DNA from: Thermoclostridium caenicola
Lineage (GTDB): Bacteria; Bacillota; Clostridia; DSM-8532
Assembly (NCBI RefSeq): GCF_900142095.1
Contig: NZ_FQZP01000002.1
Location: forward strand, 62,001 to 126,000
Length of the DNA stretch: 64,000 nucleotides
Direction: 5' to 3'
Shown here: one piece after another, positions 35,613 to 44,944 of the stretch
Position numbering within the stretch: the stretch's first letter is position 1
Layout of the letters: each line of letters starts with the position of its first letter
Position numbers and translations under genes: made by a program
Notes under the pieces: model-generated
What the model was told of the DNA's origin: nothing
The model's input: the letters and a program-made list of their open reading frames with translations, nothing else
The model's database searches: none

Positions 35613-36683
35613 TTATTGGATGTCAGCCTCGGTGTAGTACCCGCTGTCGATGAGGAGCTGCTTGTAGTTGTTCTTGTCCGCGAAAACAGGCTCGCAAAGG
35701 TAGGAGGGAACAATCTTCACGCCGTTGTTATAGGTTTTGGTGTCGTTGACCGGAGCCTCCTTGCCCTGGAGCAGTGCGTCAACCATCTCAACAACCTTTG
35801 CGGCAAGAGTTCTGGTATCCTTGAAGACCGACATGGACTGCTTGCCTTCAATCATGGCCTTCACATTGGGCTTGTCACAGTCCTGACCGGTGATGACGGG
35901 ATAGGGCTTGTCAGCTGTGCCGTAGCCGTTGCTGTCAAGTGAAGCGATGATACCGATGGCAAGGCTGTCGTTGGGAGACAGGACGGCATCCAGTTTTTCT
36001 CCGCCGGAGTAGAATGCCGTGATCAGGTTATCCATCCTGGCCTGCGCTTTAGCGGAGTCCCAACCCTGGATAGCGATCTTGGTAAATTCGGTCTGCCCAC
36101 TGGGAATTCTGAGCTGCCCATTGTCTATGTACTTCTGAAGGACGCTCATCGCACCGTCATTGAAGAAGTAGGCGTTGTTGTCATCGGGGGATCCGGCGAA
36201 CAGCTCGATGTTGTAGGGGCCTTTTCCGTCCTTCAGGCCAAGGGCTTCTTCGATATATGATCCCTGAAGCACACCAACCTTGAAGTTGTCAAAGGTAGCA
36301 TAGTAGTCCACGTGTTCAGACTGCATGATGAGGCGGTCATAAGCGATAACCTTAACCTTGGCATCGGCAGCCTTCTTGAGCACATCAGTAAGGGCTGAAC
36401 CGTCGATGGAAGCGATAACGAGAACCTTGCAGCCCTTGGTGATCATGTTCTCAATCTGCTGGATCTGCATATTGACGTCATTGTTGGCATACTGGAGATC
36501 TACCTGGTAGCCCTTTGCTTCCAGCTGTTTCTTCATGTTTTCGCCATCCTGATTCCATCTCTGGAGAGACTGGGTCGGCATGGCCACGCCGATAAGATTG
36601 CCTCCGCCCTGACCGCAACCCGTCATGGCGAACATGCTGATAAGCAGGGTCAGAATAAGAACCAGTGACAGTTTCCTTCTCAT
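35613..36683 (-). CDS. chvE: ChvE/multiple-sugar-type ABC binding lipoprotein
   Basis: 356 residues. A lipoprotein signal ends at FAMTGCGQGG (Cys about residue 22). The mature periplasmic-binding fold starts IGVAMPTQSLQRWNQDGENM and contains the sugar-binding segments VDLQYANNDVNMQIQQIEN, VIAYDRLI, ATFDNFKVG and ITGQDCDK, as in ChvE/MmsE/XylF proteins. These bind pentoses, glucose or galactose. ATG at 36683 follows GGAGG. It heads the transporter unit chvE-mmsA-mmsB. A TACAAT -10 box (36734-36729) and a TAAAC-CT-GTTTA palindrome (36716-36727) lie upstream, suggesting repression as well as YesN control. Confidence 0.92.
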   Translation of the reverse strand: MRRKLSLVLILTLLISMFAMTGCGQGGGNLIGVAMPTQSLQRWNQDGENMKKQLEAKGYQVDLQYANNDVNMQIQQIENMITKGCKVLVIASIDGSALTDVLKKAADAKVKVIAYDRLIMQSEHVDYYATFDNFKVGVLQGSYIEEALGLKDGKGPYNIELFAGSPDDNNAYFFNDGAMSVLQKYIDNGQLRIPSGQTEFTKIAIQGWDSAKAQARMDNLITAFYSGGEKLDAVLSPNDSLAIGIIASLDSNGYGTADKPYPVITGQDCDKPNVKAMIEGKQSMSVFKDTRTLAAKVVEMVDALLQGKEAPVNDTKTYNNGVKIVPSYLCEPVFADKNNYKQLLIDSGYYTEADIQ

Positions 36684-36715
36684 GATTGACTCCTCCATTC
36701 CAATGTATTAGGCCT

Positions 36716-36734
36716 TAAACCTGTTTACATTGTA
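36716..36734 (-). promoter_or_regulatory. Possible chvE -10 box and operator
   Basis: TACAAT in the minus reading (36734-36729) is followed at once by TAAAC-CT-GTTTA, a five-base inverted repeat over the expected start. No good -35 box is present, consistent with activator dependence. The palindrome resembles LacI/CcpA half-sites but does not meet the full cre consensus. Confidence 0.35.
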
Positions 36735-36897
36735 TATGGAGGAGCCTTCGAACTCACTGGACTGAATTAAGGAAATGCTGTACCTTTTTAAACCCGTCTT
36801 TCGGTTTTGCAGAGCAATGGGTAAAATCTTAAGATTAAAAATTTCCTGTTATATTACTGCCGGGACAACACGCAGCGCCTTCCCTTATGCTCAGGTC

Positions 36898-37977
36898 CTA
36901 AGGGATTTGCGGCCACTTCTCCCTTGGCACATTGATAAAAATATCCTCCAGGCGGTGAAAGCCGTCCTTGATGATGGTATCCATCATATTATCCTTTGTC
37001 ACCGCGATTGGGTCAAGTCTGAGATAGGGCACCTGAAAGGTTCCGTCAAAAATGGTTTCCTCCACCTTCAGGTCTTCCCCCTGGACCATCCTGATCGCCG
37101 CTTCAGCCGCTGCCTTGGCAATCTTGTCTATGGGCTTGTAGACGGTCATCAGCTGCGTGCCTTCCACAACCCGCTGGCAGGCGGAAAGGTCCGCATCCTG
37201 GCCAACCACGGCCACTTCTCCTGCCAGCCTTTTTTCCGAAAGGGCCTCAATGGCTGCATGGGCCAGCGTATCGTTGGCCGCGATGATAGCGTGGATATCG
37301 GCACCTTCTTCCAGAATCTGCTCCACATAGCTGAAGGCTTCTTCATATGCCCAGTCGCGGGCAGAAGTTTCGTAGATTATTTTGATATCGCCCTTGTTGA
37401 CAGGTTCACGAAGCACGTTCATATATCCCTGGTATAACATGAAGCTGTTGTAGTCGGTGGGCGCTCCCTTGATGATCATGTAATTACCCTTGGGAACCTT
37501 TTCTAAAAGGGCTTTGGCCTTGAGCTCCCCGACCTTTACATTGTCAAAGGAGATATACAGATCCGCCCCGGCGTTCCTGATCAGGCGATCATAGCAAATC
37601 ACCCTGATGCCGGCCCTTTTGGCCAGTCTTACCGATTCGGCGCTTGCCTCGGCATCATGGGGGGTGATCACCAGGATGTCGATACCCTGCTCGATCAGGT
37701 ATCTGACCTGCTTCATCTGCTCTTCATTGTCATTATTGGCGTTCTGAATGAGCACCTCGGCGCCGAGCTCCTTGGCCCGTGCCACAAAGATATCCCTGTC
37801 CCTCAGCCAGCGTTCCTGGACGGTCGATCCCATGGAGTAGCCGATCTTGATGGATGCTCCCTGCTCCTTTCCGGATGGCGGCGATGGGATCCCCTTTTCC
37901 GCCGAACACCCGGAAAACGCCAGCAGGCTCAGGCAAAGCATGGCCAGCGCAGTCCTGATAAACCGCTTCACAAACAA
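36898..37977 (-). CDS. Second sugar-binding lipoprotein (XylF/ChvE-like)
   Basis: 359 residues. A lipoprotein signal ends in LLAFSGCSAEKG (Cys about residue 23). The mature binding-protein fold begins IKIGYSMGSTVQERWLRDRD and carries LIQNANNDNEEQMKQVRYL, VICYDRLIRNAGADLYISFD and VVGQDADLSACQRV, like xylose/multiple-sugar binding proteins. I took a TTG start at 37977, eight bases after GAGGGGG. The gene lies between the YesN-type regulator and chvE on the same strand. It has no private ABC genes, so it either shares MmsAB or presents ligand to the sensor. It is similar to but distinct from the ChvE-type neighbour. Confidence 0.85.
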   Translation of the reverse strand: MFVKRFIRTALAMLCLSLLAFSGCSAEKGIPSPPSGKEQGASIKIGYSMGSTVQERWLRDRDIFVARAKELGAEVLIQNANNDNEEQMKQVRYLIEQGIDILVITPHDAEASAESVRLAKRAGIRVICYDRLIRNAGADLYISFDNVKVGELKAKALLEKVPKGNYMIIKGAPTDYNSFMLYQGYMNVLREPVNKGDIKIIYETSARDWAYEEAFSYVEQILEEGADIHAIIAANDTLAHAAIEALSEKRLAGEVAVVGQDADLSACQRVVEGTQLMTVYKPIDKIAKAAAEAAIRMVQGEDLKVEETIFDGTFQVPYLRLDPIAVTKDNMMDTIIKDGFHRLEDIFINVPREKWPQIP

Positions 37978-38028
37978 TAAAGTCACCCCCTCATTCCTCA
38001 AGAAGCGCAATGCGCGCCATGATTCATG

Positions 38029-39615
38029 TCATTCCCTGAACTCGGACGGGCTGAATCCGGTCGCCTTCTTGAACAGCTTGCTGAAATAATTGGGATCATT
38101 GTAGCCAACCTGGTAGCAGACTTCCTTGACGCTGAGCTTCTGGTCCCTGAGAAGCCTCTTGGCTTCCGTGATGCGGATCCGGGTAAGATAGTCGATAAAG
38201 TTCTCTCCGGTTTCCTCCTTGAAAAAGCGACTGAAATACTGTGGACTTAAGCCTGTTTCCCTGGACACCTCTTCCAGGGAGAGATCCCTGTGATAATTGG
38301 CATCAATATAGTTCTTGGCAAGGCTGATCAGATGATGGCACCGCTTGGCCCGCACAGCGCGGATGCCTGCGGTGATGGTTTCAATCAGTTCCTTGCACCA
38401 GTTCTTCAGTATCATGGGTTCATCAAGGCTGAGAAACTCCTTCAGGTAGCTCCGTCCACGCAGGACATCCCTATCCTCGATATCATATTCCAGGGCCTGC
38501 CTATGAAGCAGTACCACCAGTTCCAGAAGCCTTCCCCTGATATCCTCGATCGTGTACTGGGTGTTTGCGGCAAGCTCATCGAAGATCTGCGAAAAGAGAG
38601 TCAGGCATTCCGCCGTCTCACCCATGACAGCCTTCTCCAGAAGCTGCTTTTCCCTGATATTGAAGAAGGTCTGGCTGGAACTTGCCTCCTCCGGGATATC
38701 GCGTATATGAACGATTTCGCTTTCCTTGGCATGCTTGATCGCCCGCATGGATTCTGTATAGGATGTCAGAATGTTTTCGCTTCTCTGAATGCTGCCAATG
38801 CCCATGCGGAAGGATGCGGCAACCTTCCGGGTAATCTTTTCGATGATGTAGTGACCGGCCTCCACGGCCTCCAGCCTCTCTTCATAATCGTCATGCTGCT
38901 CTGGAACCGGAACGTAGCAGATGATGCGATTGAGCATGACAGGGCCCACGACACAGTTCAGACGGCTTTTGATGATGTCCCTGAGCTGGGGATAAAAGGA
39001 CTGGCTCAGCACATTGGAGCCGATCACATTGCCCAGCCTTCCCGACTGCCTTTCCTCCCCAAATTCCAGAGTCATCACATAGCCTGGGCCATCCGGCAGA
39101 TCCAGCAGGCGCCTGTAATTCTCCAGTTCCTGGTTATAGTCCTCGTAGAGGAGGATGGAATAGATGAAACCATGCTCCAGTACGGGCAGAACCTTTTCGA
39201 ATTTTTCCTTCATCTCCAGTTCCAGCTTCTTTTTTTCCCTGGCTTCGGCAATCCGTTGCTCCGCCTGCTGGATGATCTCAACGATCTTCATGCGGTTGAC
39301 GGGCTTGAGCAGATACTCCACCACGCCCAGGTTGACCGCTTCCTTCGCGAATTCAAACTGCTCGCAGGCCGACAGGATCACGATCTGGACCTGGGGATAG
39401 ACCGCCTTGATCTCGCGGATGGCGTCGATGCCGTTGATGCCCGGCATGCGAATATCCATGAAGATCAGATCCGGCTTGACCGTTTCGGCCTTTTCAATGG
39501 CCTCCCGCCCCGATCGGGCAGTTTCAACCTCAACCTGGTCGAAATGCTTTTCCACAATATATCGGATGGAATCCAGCACGATATTTTCGTCATCAACCAC
39601 CAGGATTCGAAGCAT
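38029..39615 (-). CDS. yesN: YesN-type AraC-family response regulator
   Basis: 528 residues. The REC domain (about 1-120) has VVDDE, the phospho-acceptor Asp in LIFMDIRMPGING (about residue 54) and the Lys of YLLKPV. A coiled linker (about 120-150) leads to a degenerate middle domain (about 155-320) and helical region (to about 410). The C terminus carries two AraC helix-turn-helix motifs (LSLEEVSRETGLSPQYFSRF and KLSVKEVCYQVGYNDPNYFS). It should be phosphorylated by the adjacent LytS-type kinase and activate sugar-uptake genes. Its start overlaps the end of the kinase gene by 23 bases. It is the probable activator of the XylF-like and chvE genes downstream. Confidence 0.93.
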   Translation of the reverse strand: MLRILVVDDENIVLDSIRYIVEKHFDQVEVETARSGREAIEKAETVKPDLIFMDIRMPGINGIDAIREIKAVYPQVQIVILSACEQFEFAKEAVNLGVVEYLLKPVNRMKIVEIIQQAEQRIAEAREKKKLELEMKEKFEKVLPVLEHGFIYSILLYEDYNQELENYRRLLDLPDGPGYVMTLEFGEERQSGRLGNVIGSNVLSQSFYPQLRDIIKSRLNCVVGPVMLNRIICYVPVPEQHDDYEERLEAVEAGHYIIEKITRKVAASFRMGIGSIQRSENILTSYTESMRAIKHAKESEIVHIRDIPEEASSSQTFFNIREKQLLEKAVMGETAECLTLFSQIFDELAANTQYTIEDIRGRLLELVVLLHRQALEYDIEDRDVLRGRSYLKEFLSLDEPMILKNWCKELIETITAGIRAVRAKRCHHLISLAKNYIDANYHRDLSLEEVSRETGLSPQYFSRFFKEETGENFIDYLTRIRITEAKRLLRDQKLSVKEVCYQVGYNDPNYFSKLFKKATGFSPSEFRE

Positions 39616-41136
39616 GTATGCATTCCTTCTTTCTTTGCACGCAGATTTTGGGTATGCTGATCACAACTTTTGTCCCGCCGGGTTTGCTGCTTTGGATATC
39701 CATAACCTGATCATAGTCAAAGAAGTTCCTGAGCCGCTGCATCACGTTCCTGGTACCGATTCCCGTGGTATGGCCCGCGGAACCTGACGGTCTGTTGTCT
39801 TCGGCATCATCGCCAAGAATCTGCCGGATTTTTTCCTGGCTCATCCCCACACCGTTATCCTCAACTTCGACGATGTAATTGTCGCTGTCCTGCCGGACCC
39901 TCAGGCTGATGGTACCGCCCGATTCCATCTCGCTGATGCCATGGATGAACGCGTTCTCAATCAGGGGCTGAAGCACCATGCAGGGCACCGGGATACCCAC
40001 CACGCTTTCGTCCACTTCCTGCACAAAATGGATCCTGTCCGCAAACCGCACCTTCAGAAGCGCAATATAGTTATTGATGTTCTCAATCTCATCCCTCAGG
40101 GTTACGGGGGAGTCCAGTCTTCTCAGATTGTAGCGGAACAGGTTTGCAAAGCATTCGATGAACAGATAGGTCCTGTCGGCTTCCTCGAACATGGCCAGCT
40201 GCGCGCCGGCATGAGGGTGTTGAAGATGAAGTGGAGGTTGATCTGCGATTGCAGGGCCTGAAGCTCTGTTTCCTTCAGGTGGCTTTTCATCAGGAGGTTT
40301 TGCATCTCCTGTTCCTTCAGCCGGCTCTCCAGCTCAGCCTTTTCCCTGATGGCGGCAACCTGTTCCTTAATGCTCTGAGCCATGCGGTTGAAAGCATCGG
40401 CCATGATGCCGATCTCATCGTCGCTGTGAACCGATACCGGCTCAACATCATAATTCCCTTTCGAAATATCATCGGCCGCCCTGGCCAGGCTGATAATGGG
40501 CTGGGTAGTCTTGAAGGTCATCCGCAGAATAAAGATGATGTTGAAAACGATGATGGCCAGGATGAGCAGCAGATTGATCAGGAAGATGTATCCCAGCCGT
40601 CCGGATATCAGGGTATAGACCTTGGTGTTTTCCTGGAACTGGTTATGCATCAGCCGGTTGATATAGAGGTTGATATAGTCGTAAACACGACTGGCTTCGG
40701 TATAATGCTGTATGTACCCTTCAATATCCCGGCCGCGCTTGGCATTGACCGCATTGTCGCTGAAGTCCAGGTAAGTGATTATCATATTGCCGATATCGTG
40801 GAGCAATAAACCGCTCTCGGTACCGTAGGCCATCCCCCTGATATTCTCACCGGTCTCCCTGAGGCTGGCGGAATAGCGGTAATAATTCTTGAGGCTTTCG
40901 GAATGGCTGGTTGACAGGTAGCTTTCCAGGGTGCTCTGAACATTGGCCACGTTATCGCTGATTTCGCTCAGGTATTGGTTGTTCTCAAAAATGGCATCCA
41001 TGCCCGAGGCCAGCATCCGGGCATTGAAATAGGAAAAAAAGCACGCTACCGCCATGAGCAGTGTCGTCACCATAAAATAGAGAATCAGTTTTCTTCTGAT
41101 CCGATTCAATGTCAGGAACCTGATTAGCCTTTTCAT
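39593..41136 (-). pseudogene. LytS/YesM-type sensor histidine kinase, frameshifted
   Basis: The first frame (from 41136) has a membrane helix (about 13-35), an extracytoplasmic four-helix-like sensor (36-180), a second helix (about 186-208), HAMP (about 212-262) and a coil. It then reaches the phospho-acceptor box QINLHFIFNTL before going out of phase. The second frame supplies AGAQLAMFEEADRTYLFIEC, RYNLRRLDS, VLQPLIENAFIHG and DNGVGMS, the HATPase core. One added A near 40212 gives NTLNAGAQLAMFEE and a normal kinase of about 514 residues. The start overlaps the binding-protein gene by four bases. Note Leu in place of the usual Pro before the active His. Confidence 0.85.
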
Positions 41137-42167
41137 CGCTCCGCCTGATCCTTTTCCATGTTCTCCGGCAATGTGTGGAGATAGTCCTGGATATTGTCGT
41201 ACGTGATGACCTTTGCCCCTGTATCCACATAGGTGGACGTCAGCCTGTTCTGCTTTATTTCAACCAGTGAACGGATGCTTTCATAGCCGATCATATACGG
41301 GTTGGCCACAACGGTACCGTATATGACGCCCTTTTCAATGTATCGGAGGATCTCGGGTGCATCGTCATAACCAATAACCGTAATCTTTCCCACCTTATTC
41401 AGATCAACGATGACCTGGGCTGCGCTGATGGTGTCCCTGGCGCTGGTGCAGATAATGGTATCCACTTCGGGATAATTGATGAGAATTCTTCTTGTTACCT
41501 CTTCCGCGCTGAAGAAACCCGTGCTGGACGAAAAGGTCCTGATAGTCATACCGGGCATGTCCTTCAGGGCATCCTTGGTACCGGCAATGCGGAGGTTCTG
41601 GGGAACGTTCTCGGTGCCGTCCACATAATCGCTGAGGATGATGGCAATATTGGCCTTCTCGCCCTTGGCTTCCAGCACCAGCTTGCCCGATTCGCGGCCC
41701 AGATTGAAGGTATTGGTGCCCACATAGGCGCTTCGCTTGCTGTTCTTTGCCTCCGCTTCTACCGTAATGACGGGGATGCCCGCCTCAACGGCCTTGTCGA
41801 TGAGCGGCGTAAACTTCTCCTCGTCCAGCACATGGGTCACAATGCCGTCCACCTTGGATGCAATGGCGATATCCAGATACATCATCTGCTCTTCCAGGTT
41901 GGTAAATGGCGGAAAGTTGAATTCAACGGCGACATGGTATTCTTCGGCGGCAGCAAGGCAGCCCTCCCTGACAGATTGCCAGAAAGTATCGTCTGCCTGT
42001 CCGATGACGGCAAAATGGTATTCCGGTTTGTAGCCATTATTCCGCAGCGTGTTCTTGACATTGAGCAGGTTGAATCCCTGGCTCTGGAAATAGCTGACTA
42101 AAAAAATAACCAGGAGCCCAGAAACCAGGAGCATGATGATAATTCCTATGGCAAAAGCCTTTTTCAT
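41133..42167 (-). CDS. Membrane-anchored periplasmic-binding-fold sensor (XylFII-like)
   Basis: 344 residues. An N-terminal uncleaved helix (about 5-27) with no lipobox Cys anchors a type I periplasmic-binding fold (about 50-325): FAVIGQADDTFWQSVREGCL, FPPFTNLEEQMMYLDIAIAS, KVDGIVTH, YVGTNTFNLGRESGKLVL and VIGYDDAPEILRYI. It heads the operon and is translationally coupled to the LytS-type kinase. In Clostridium beijerinckii a comparable protein, XylFII, binds xylose and docks onto LytS to trigger YesN; by analogy this should be the ligand-sensing subunit of the kinase. A TATAAT box lies at 42211-42206. The ligand itself is not determinable. Confidence 0.85.
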   Translation of the reverse strand: MKKAFAIGIIIMLLVSGLLVIFLVSYFQSQGFNLLNVKNTLRNNGYKPEYHFAVIGQADDTFWQSVREGCLAAAEEYHVAVEFNFPPFTNLEEQMMYLDIAIASKVDGIVTHVLDEEKFTPLIDKAVEAGIPVITVEAEAKNSKRSAYVGTNTFNLGRESGKLVLEAKGEKANIAIILSDYVDGTENVPQNLRIAGTKDALKDMPGMTIRTFSSSTGFFSAEEVTRRILINYPEVDTIICTSARDTISAAQVIVDLNKVGKITVIGYDDAPEILRYIEKGVIYGTVVANPYMIGYESIRSLVEIKQNRLTSTYVDTGAKVITYDNIQDYLHTLPENMEKDQAER

Positions 42168-42205
42168 GGCAGCCTCTCCCGCCGGATACGTTGCTTGTCA
42201 GAATA

Positions 42206-42211
42206 ATTATA
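42206..42211 (-). promoter_or_regulatory. -10 box of the sensor operon
   Basis: TATAAT in the minus reading, about 40 bases before the sensor gene start, without a convincing -35 hexamer. Confidence 0.4.
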
Positions 42212-42302
42212 GCATAAAGTTGACACAAGATTTAAACCGGATGCCCTGTTTCCTGATCTTCCCTTTCAGGCGGCCTCCAGGCTTTTCCAACGCCGCAGAC
42301 AT

Positions 42303-42326
42303 AAAAAAAAGCCTCTGTCCGAGGCT
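42303..42326 (-). terminator. Terminator of pdxA2
   Basis: In the minus reading AGCCTC-GGACA-GAGGCT is followed by eight T. It stops transcripts of the gene at 42340. Confidence 0.9.
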
Positions 42327-42339
42327 GCGTTTTCCGTTG

Positions 42340-43344
42340 CTATATGCTCCTGTTGTAATGAGGCGCGTATTTTGCCGCCACCCTCACCGCTTCCGCCATG
42401 CTGACCGCGCTTGCCTTTCCCGTTCCCGCGATATCAAAAGCCGTTCCATGGTCCACAGAAGTGCGCAGAAAAGGTAATCCGACGGTCAGGGCAATGGTCC
42501 GCTCGAAATCCAGGGTTTTTGTGGCGATGTGGCCCTGATCATGGTACAGCGACAGCACGGCGCTGAAGCGTCCTGTCAGGGCCAGATGGAACACCGAATC
42601 GGCGCCAATCGGGCCGGCCACATCATAGCCAAGCCTTCTGGCTTCCTCAATGGCCGGTTCAATATGCCGCACTTCTTCATCACCAAAAAGGCCATGCTCC
42701 CCGCAGTGGGGATTCAAACCTGCCACCGCCAGGGTGCCACGGGTGATGCCCAGCCGGCGAAGCGCATCCGTACATCTTTTGATATAATCGAGTACCCTTT
42801 CCCTGGTGATCAGGTCGCAGGCTTTACGCAGGGAAACATGGCGCGTCAGGAAAAACACCCTCAGGTTTTTTACCTCGAACAGTGTGAGCGGATCCTGTGT
42901 TCCGGTAAGCCCGGCCAGGATCTCGGTATGCCCGATGTATTCTACCCCTGCGGCTTTCAGGGATTCCTTGTTGATGGGGGTTGTGGCAATCGCATCCACT
43001 TTCTGATCCAGCGCAAGCTGCACGGATTTTCCGATGAATTCATAGGCCGCCCTTCCCCCCATGGCCTGAACCCTGCCCATCTGAAGTCTTCCGATATCCA
43101 CATTGGCCAGATCGATCAAATCGATTGTACCCGGTTTGTAAAGGCCTTCCTGCGGTTCGTCAATCCCGTGGATCTCCAGCTTCAGGCCGCAAAAATCCAT
43201 AGCCTGCCTGACAACCTCCCGATCGCCTATCACGAGAGGCCTGCAGATATCATAAAGTTCCTTGTCGGTCAGGGCTTTCACCACAATTTCTGGTCCTATT
43301 CCCGCCGGATCCCCCAGCGGTATCGCTATGCATGGTCTGTTCAT
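42340..43344 (-). CDS. pdxA2: PdxA2-type 4-phospho-threonate/erythronate dehydrogenase
   Basis: 334 residues of the PdxA fold. The N terminus is [19 protein letters not shown], with ATTPINKES and [12 protein letters not shown] in the middle and the metal/NAD segment [18 protein letters not shown] near residue 270. The QGHI version of this motif, rather than QGLP, is typical of PdxA2 enzymes that oxidise 4-phospho-D-threonate or -erythronate in four-carbon acid-sugar breakdown, rather than vitamin B6 PdxA. The partner kinase DtnK/OtnK is not in the window. ATG at 43344 is eight bases after AAGGAG. The HEPN gene ends 43 bases upstream. Confidence 0.85.
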   Translation of the reverse strand: MNRPCIAIPLGDPAGIGPEIVVKALTDKELYDICRPLVIGDREVVRQAMDFCGLKLEIHGIDEPQEGLYKPGTIDLIDLANVDIGRLQMGRVQAMGGRAAYEFIGKSVQLALDQKVDAIATTPINKESLKAAGVEYIGHTEILAGLTGTQDPLTLFEVKNLRVFFLTRHVSLRKACDLITRERVLDYIKRCTDALRRLGITRGTLAVAGLNPHCGEHGLFGDEEVRHIEPAIEEARRLGYDVAGPIGADSVFHLALTGRFSAVLSLYHDQGHIATKTLDFERTIALTVGLPFLRTSVDHGTAFDIAGTGKASAVSMAEAVRVAAKYAPHYNRSI

Positions 43345-43387
43345 GCTGTTTTCTCCTTGCATCGACAGCGCTTTTCGGTTAGGCGTT

Positions 43388-43810
43388 TCAACGGCCGAGG
43401 TAGGCTGCGATCTGTTCGAAATACCGTTCATAACTGCTTATCATGTCGGGTATCGAACGGTAAATGGCTTCATCGTCCGCCTTGTCATAGCCATGCGCCA
43501 GGAGATTCCTGATGCCGGTGGACGATGCAATCTGCAGGGCGTAGCTCTTGTCGATGATCCCGTTCTCGGCAAGCTCCATGAAGGAGTTGAAATAGTCCCT
43601 CTCCGGGCTGGGTCTGATGCCTGCCAGTATCAGGTTGTTTATCTCTGTGGCGCTCTCCACGATCTGCCGGATTTCCTGCTTCAGGATATGCCTGATGGGC
43701 GGACTCTCCCGGTAGGTCTTGTGCGTGACCTCGGAAGCAAACTTCCTGAACCGGCCGAAAAGCTTAACCATCTCATCGAGTTTTTCCGCTATCTCAGCTT
43801 TGGATCCCAA
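43388..43810 (-). CDS. HepT/DUF86-like HEPN-domain protein without an adjacent MntA
   Basis: 140 residues, all helical, of the DUF86/HepT group. The HEPN catalytic motif R-X4-H-X-Y is intact in [15 protein letters not shown] (about residues 104-118). I chose TTG at 43810, eight bases after GAGGAG; upstream codons would overlap the perR gene. In HepT-MntA toxin-antitoxin pairs a nucleotidyltransferase gene adjoins, but no NTase motif is visible here. It may instead be an orphan YutE-like protein. It follows perR by 37 bases on the same strand and precedes pdxA2, so it could be co-transcribed with both. Confidence 0.75.
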   Translation of the reverse strand: MGSKAEIAEKLDEMVKLFGRFRKFASEVTHKTYRESPPIRHILKQEIRQIVESATEINNLILAGIRPSPERDYFNSFMELAENGIIDKSYALQIASSTGIRNLLAHGYDKADDEAIYRSIPDMISSYERYFEQIAAYLGR

Positions 43811-43847
43811 ACTGAACAACTCCTCTTCCTGGCGAATACCCCGGATA

Positions 43848-44276
43848 TCAATCCTGTGTTCCGTTTGCCAGGCATTCCGGGCAGATACCGTTATAGTAAA
43901 CATTTTTGTCGTGGATCAGGAATCCATCCAGATCGCTGGTGTCATGGGCGGAACCTTTCAGTTCAAAATCTCGGATCATCCCGCAGGAATCGCACTTGAA
44001 ATGCCCATGGTAACTCATATCGGCATCATAGCGGGTTTCATTTTCCTCGATGGTAATGACCCTTGCGATTTTGGATTTGACAAAAAGGTTCAGCGTGTTG
44101 TAAACCGTTGTTTTGGACAGGGTAGGTATCTCTTTCACCAGCGCGGTATAGATCTCATCCACTGTTGGATGGCTCTTTTTGGTCAGCAGGTATTCCATGA
44201 TCCTGATCCTGGCATAGGACGGCTTGATGTTCTCCTTCAGCAGCATAGCTCCGATGATCTCTACCTTATTGCTCAC
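43848..44276 (-). CDS. perR: PerR-type Fur-family regulator
   Basis: 142 residues. The winged helix (IKPSYARIRIMEYLLTKKSH then PTLSKTTVYNTLNLF) precedes the sensor/dimer half with YDADMSYHGHFKCDSCG and a second CPEC pair. The two CXXC pairs hold structural zinc, while the His/Asp set resembles PerR, which senses peroxide through metal-catalysed His oxidation. Fur or Zur specificity cannot be wholly excluded. Start: a GTG at 44276 follows AAAGG; an upstream ATG at 44321 lacks a site. AT-rich DNA ahead contains TATAAT and the repeat TTGTA-ACTAA-TACAA, a possible self-operator. Confidence 0.83.
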   Translation of the reverse strand: MSNKVEIIGAMLLKENIKPSYARIRIMEYLLTKKSHPTVDEIYTALVKEIPTLSKTTVYNTLNLFVKSKIARVITIEENETRYDADMSYHGHFKCDSCGMIRDFELKGSAHDTSDLDGFLIHDKNVYYNGICPECLANGTQD

Positions 44277-44944
44277 CTGACTCACATCCTTTGCACTCTT
44301 ATATATATCATTATACCACACTTGTATTAGTTACAATTTTAATTTAGTTACATTTATACTATTCTCTCGCCGTCCTTCTGTCAATACCCTTTCGAGCCAT
44401 TGCTGCCGGACAGCATAATTTTTTCAGTTCATACCAACAGAAATCGCTTGCAAAGATGTGCGCCCTGCCGCCGTACCCCTACAGCCGACAGCATCTGGGC
44501 ATAAGATACACCTATTATAATATAGTGATCTTTGTCTGTAAATGTAATCGGTTTAGATACTTTTTGTCCCATTTTGCAAAAAATCCGCATGGATGAATAA
44601 AAACGCGCATTCATGGAGCATATTTGACAATGCACACCCTCGATTTTTCCTGACAATTTCTGCAAGGGTTCACGGTGGGGACGGTCTTGCAGAACCCTTA
44701 CGGCATAAGACCGACAGGCCTGAACCACGCTGCCGGACATTTGCATCCCCAGAATTTACAGGTTGATCAGGCCTTCATCCGCCCCTTAAAATGGTGGAGC
44801 CTTCGGGGCGGCTTCATACGGTACCGTGCACTGTTGACGGCACGATTAGGTAACGGATCCCAATCGGACGGACCGGCGCAGACAGGCACCGGGCGGAAGC
44901 CCCATCACGGTGATTCCCCCGGAAAACCGAAAGGAGAGTATACC
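44277..44944. other. Gene-free region and leader of the NlpC/P60 gene
   Basis: About 670 bases. The left third holds the perR promoter (TATAAT about 44310 in the minus reading, with TGTAACTAA repeats). The right third, 44655-44944, is G+C-rich and full of potential stems: TTCTGCAAG/CTTGCAGAA around 44657-44694, CGGTCTT/AAGACCG around 44682-44713 (mutually exclusive with the first), and CCGCCCC/GGGGCGG at about 44779-44811. It may be a structured 5' leader. A clear c-di-AMP (ydaO) riboswitch core, common before such hydrolases, was not recognised. Confidence 0.4.

Noticed and set aside
38290-39660. 456-codon plus-strand frame
   Set aside because: Lies wholly antisense to the YesN-type regulator, whose REC and AraC motifs are unmistakable.
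44429-44746. 105-codon minus-strand frame
   Set aside because: Crosses the hairpin-rich leader, has no ribosome site, unusual composition and no relative.
44655-44944. c-di-AMP (ydaO) riboswitch before the NlpC/P60 gene
   Set aside because: The conserved GGGGACC and GGGTGAATC core elements could not be located; kept only as an unclassified leader.
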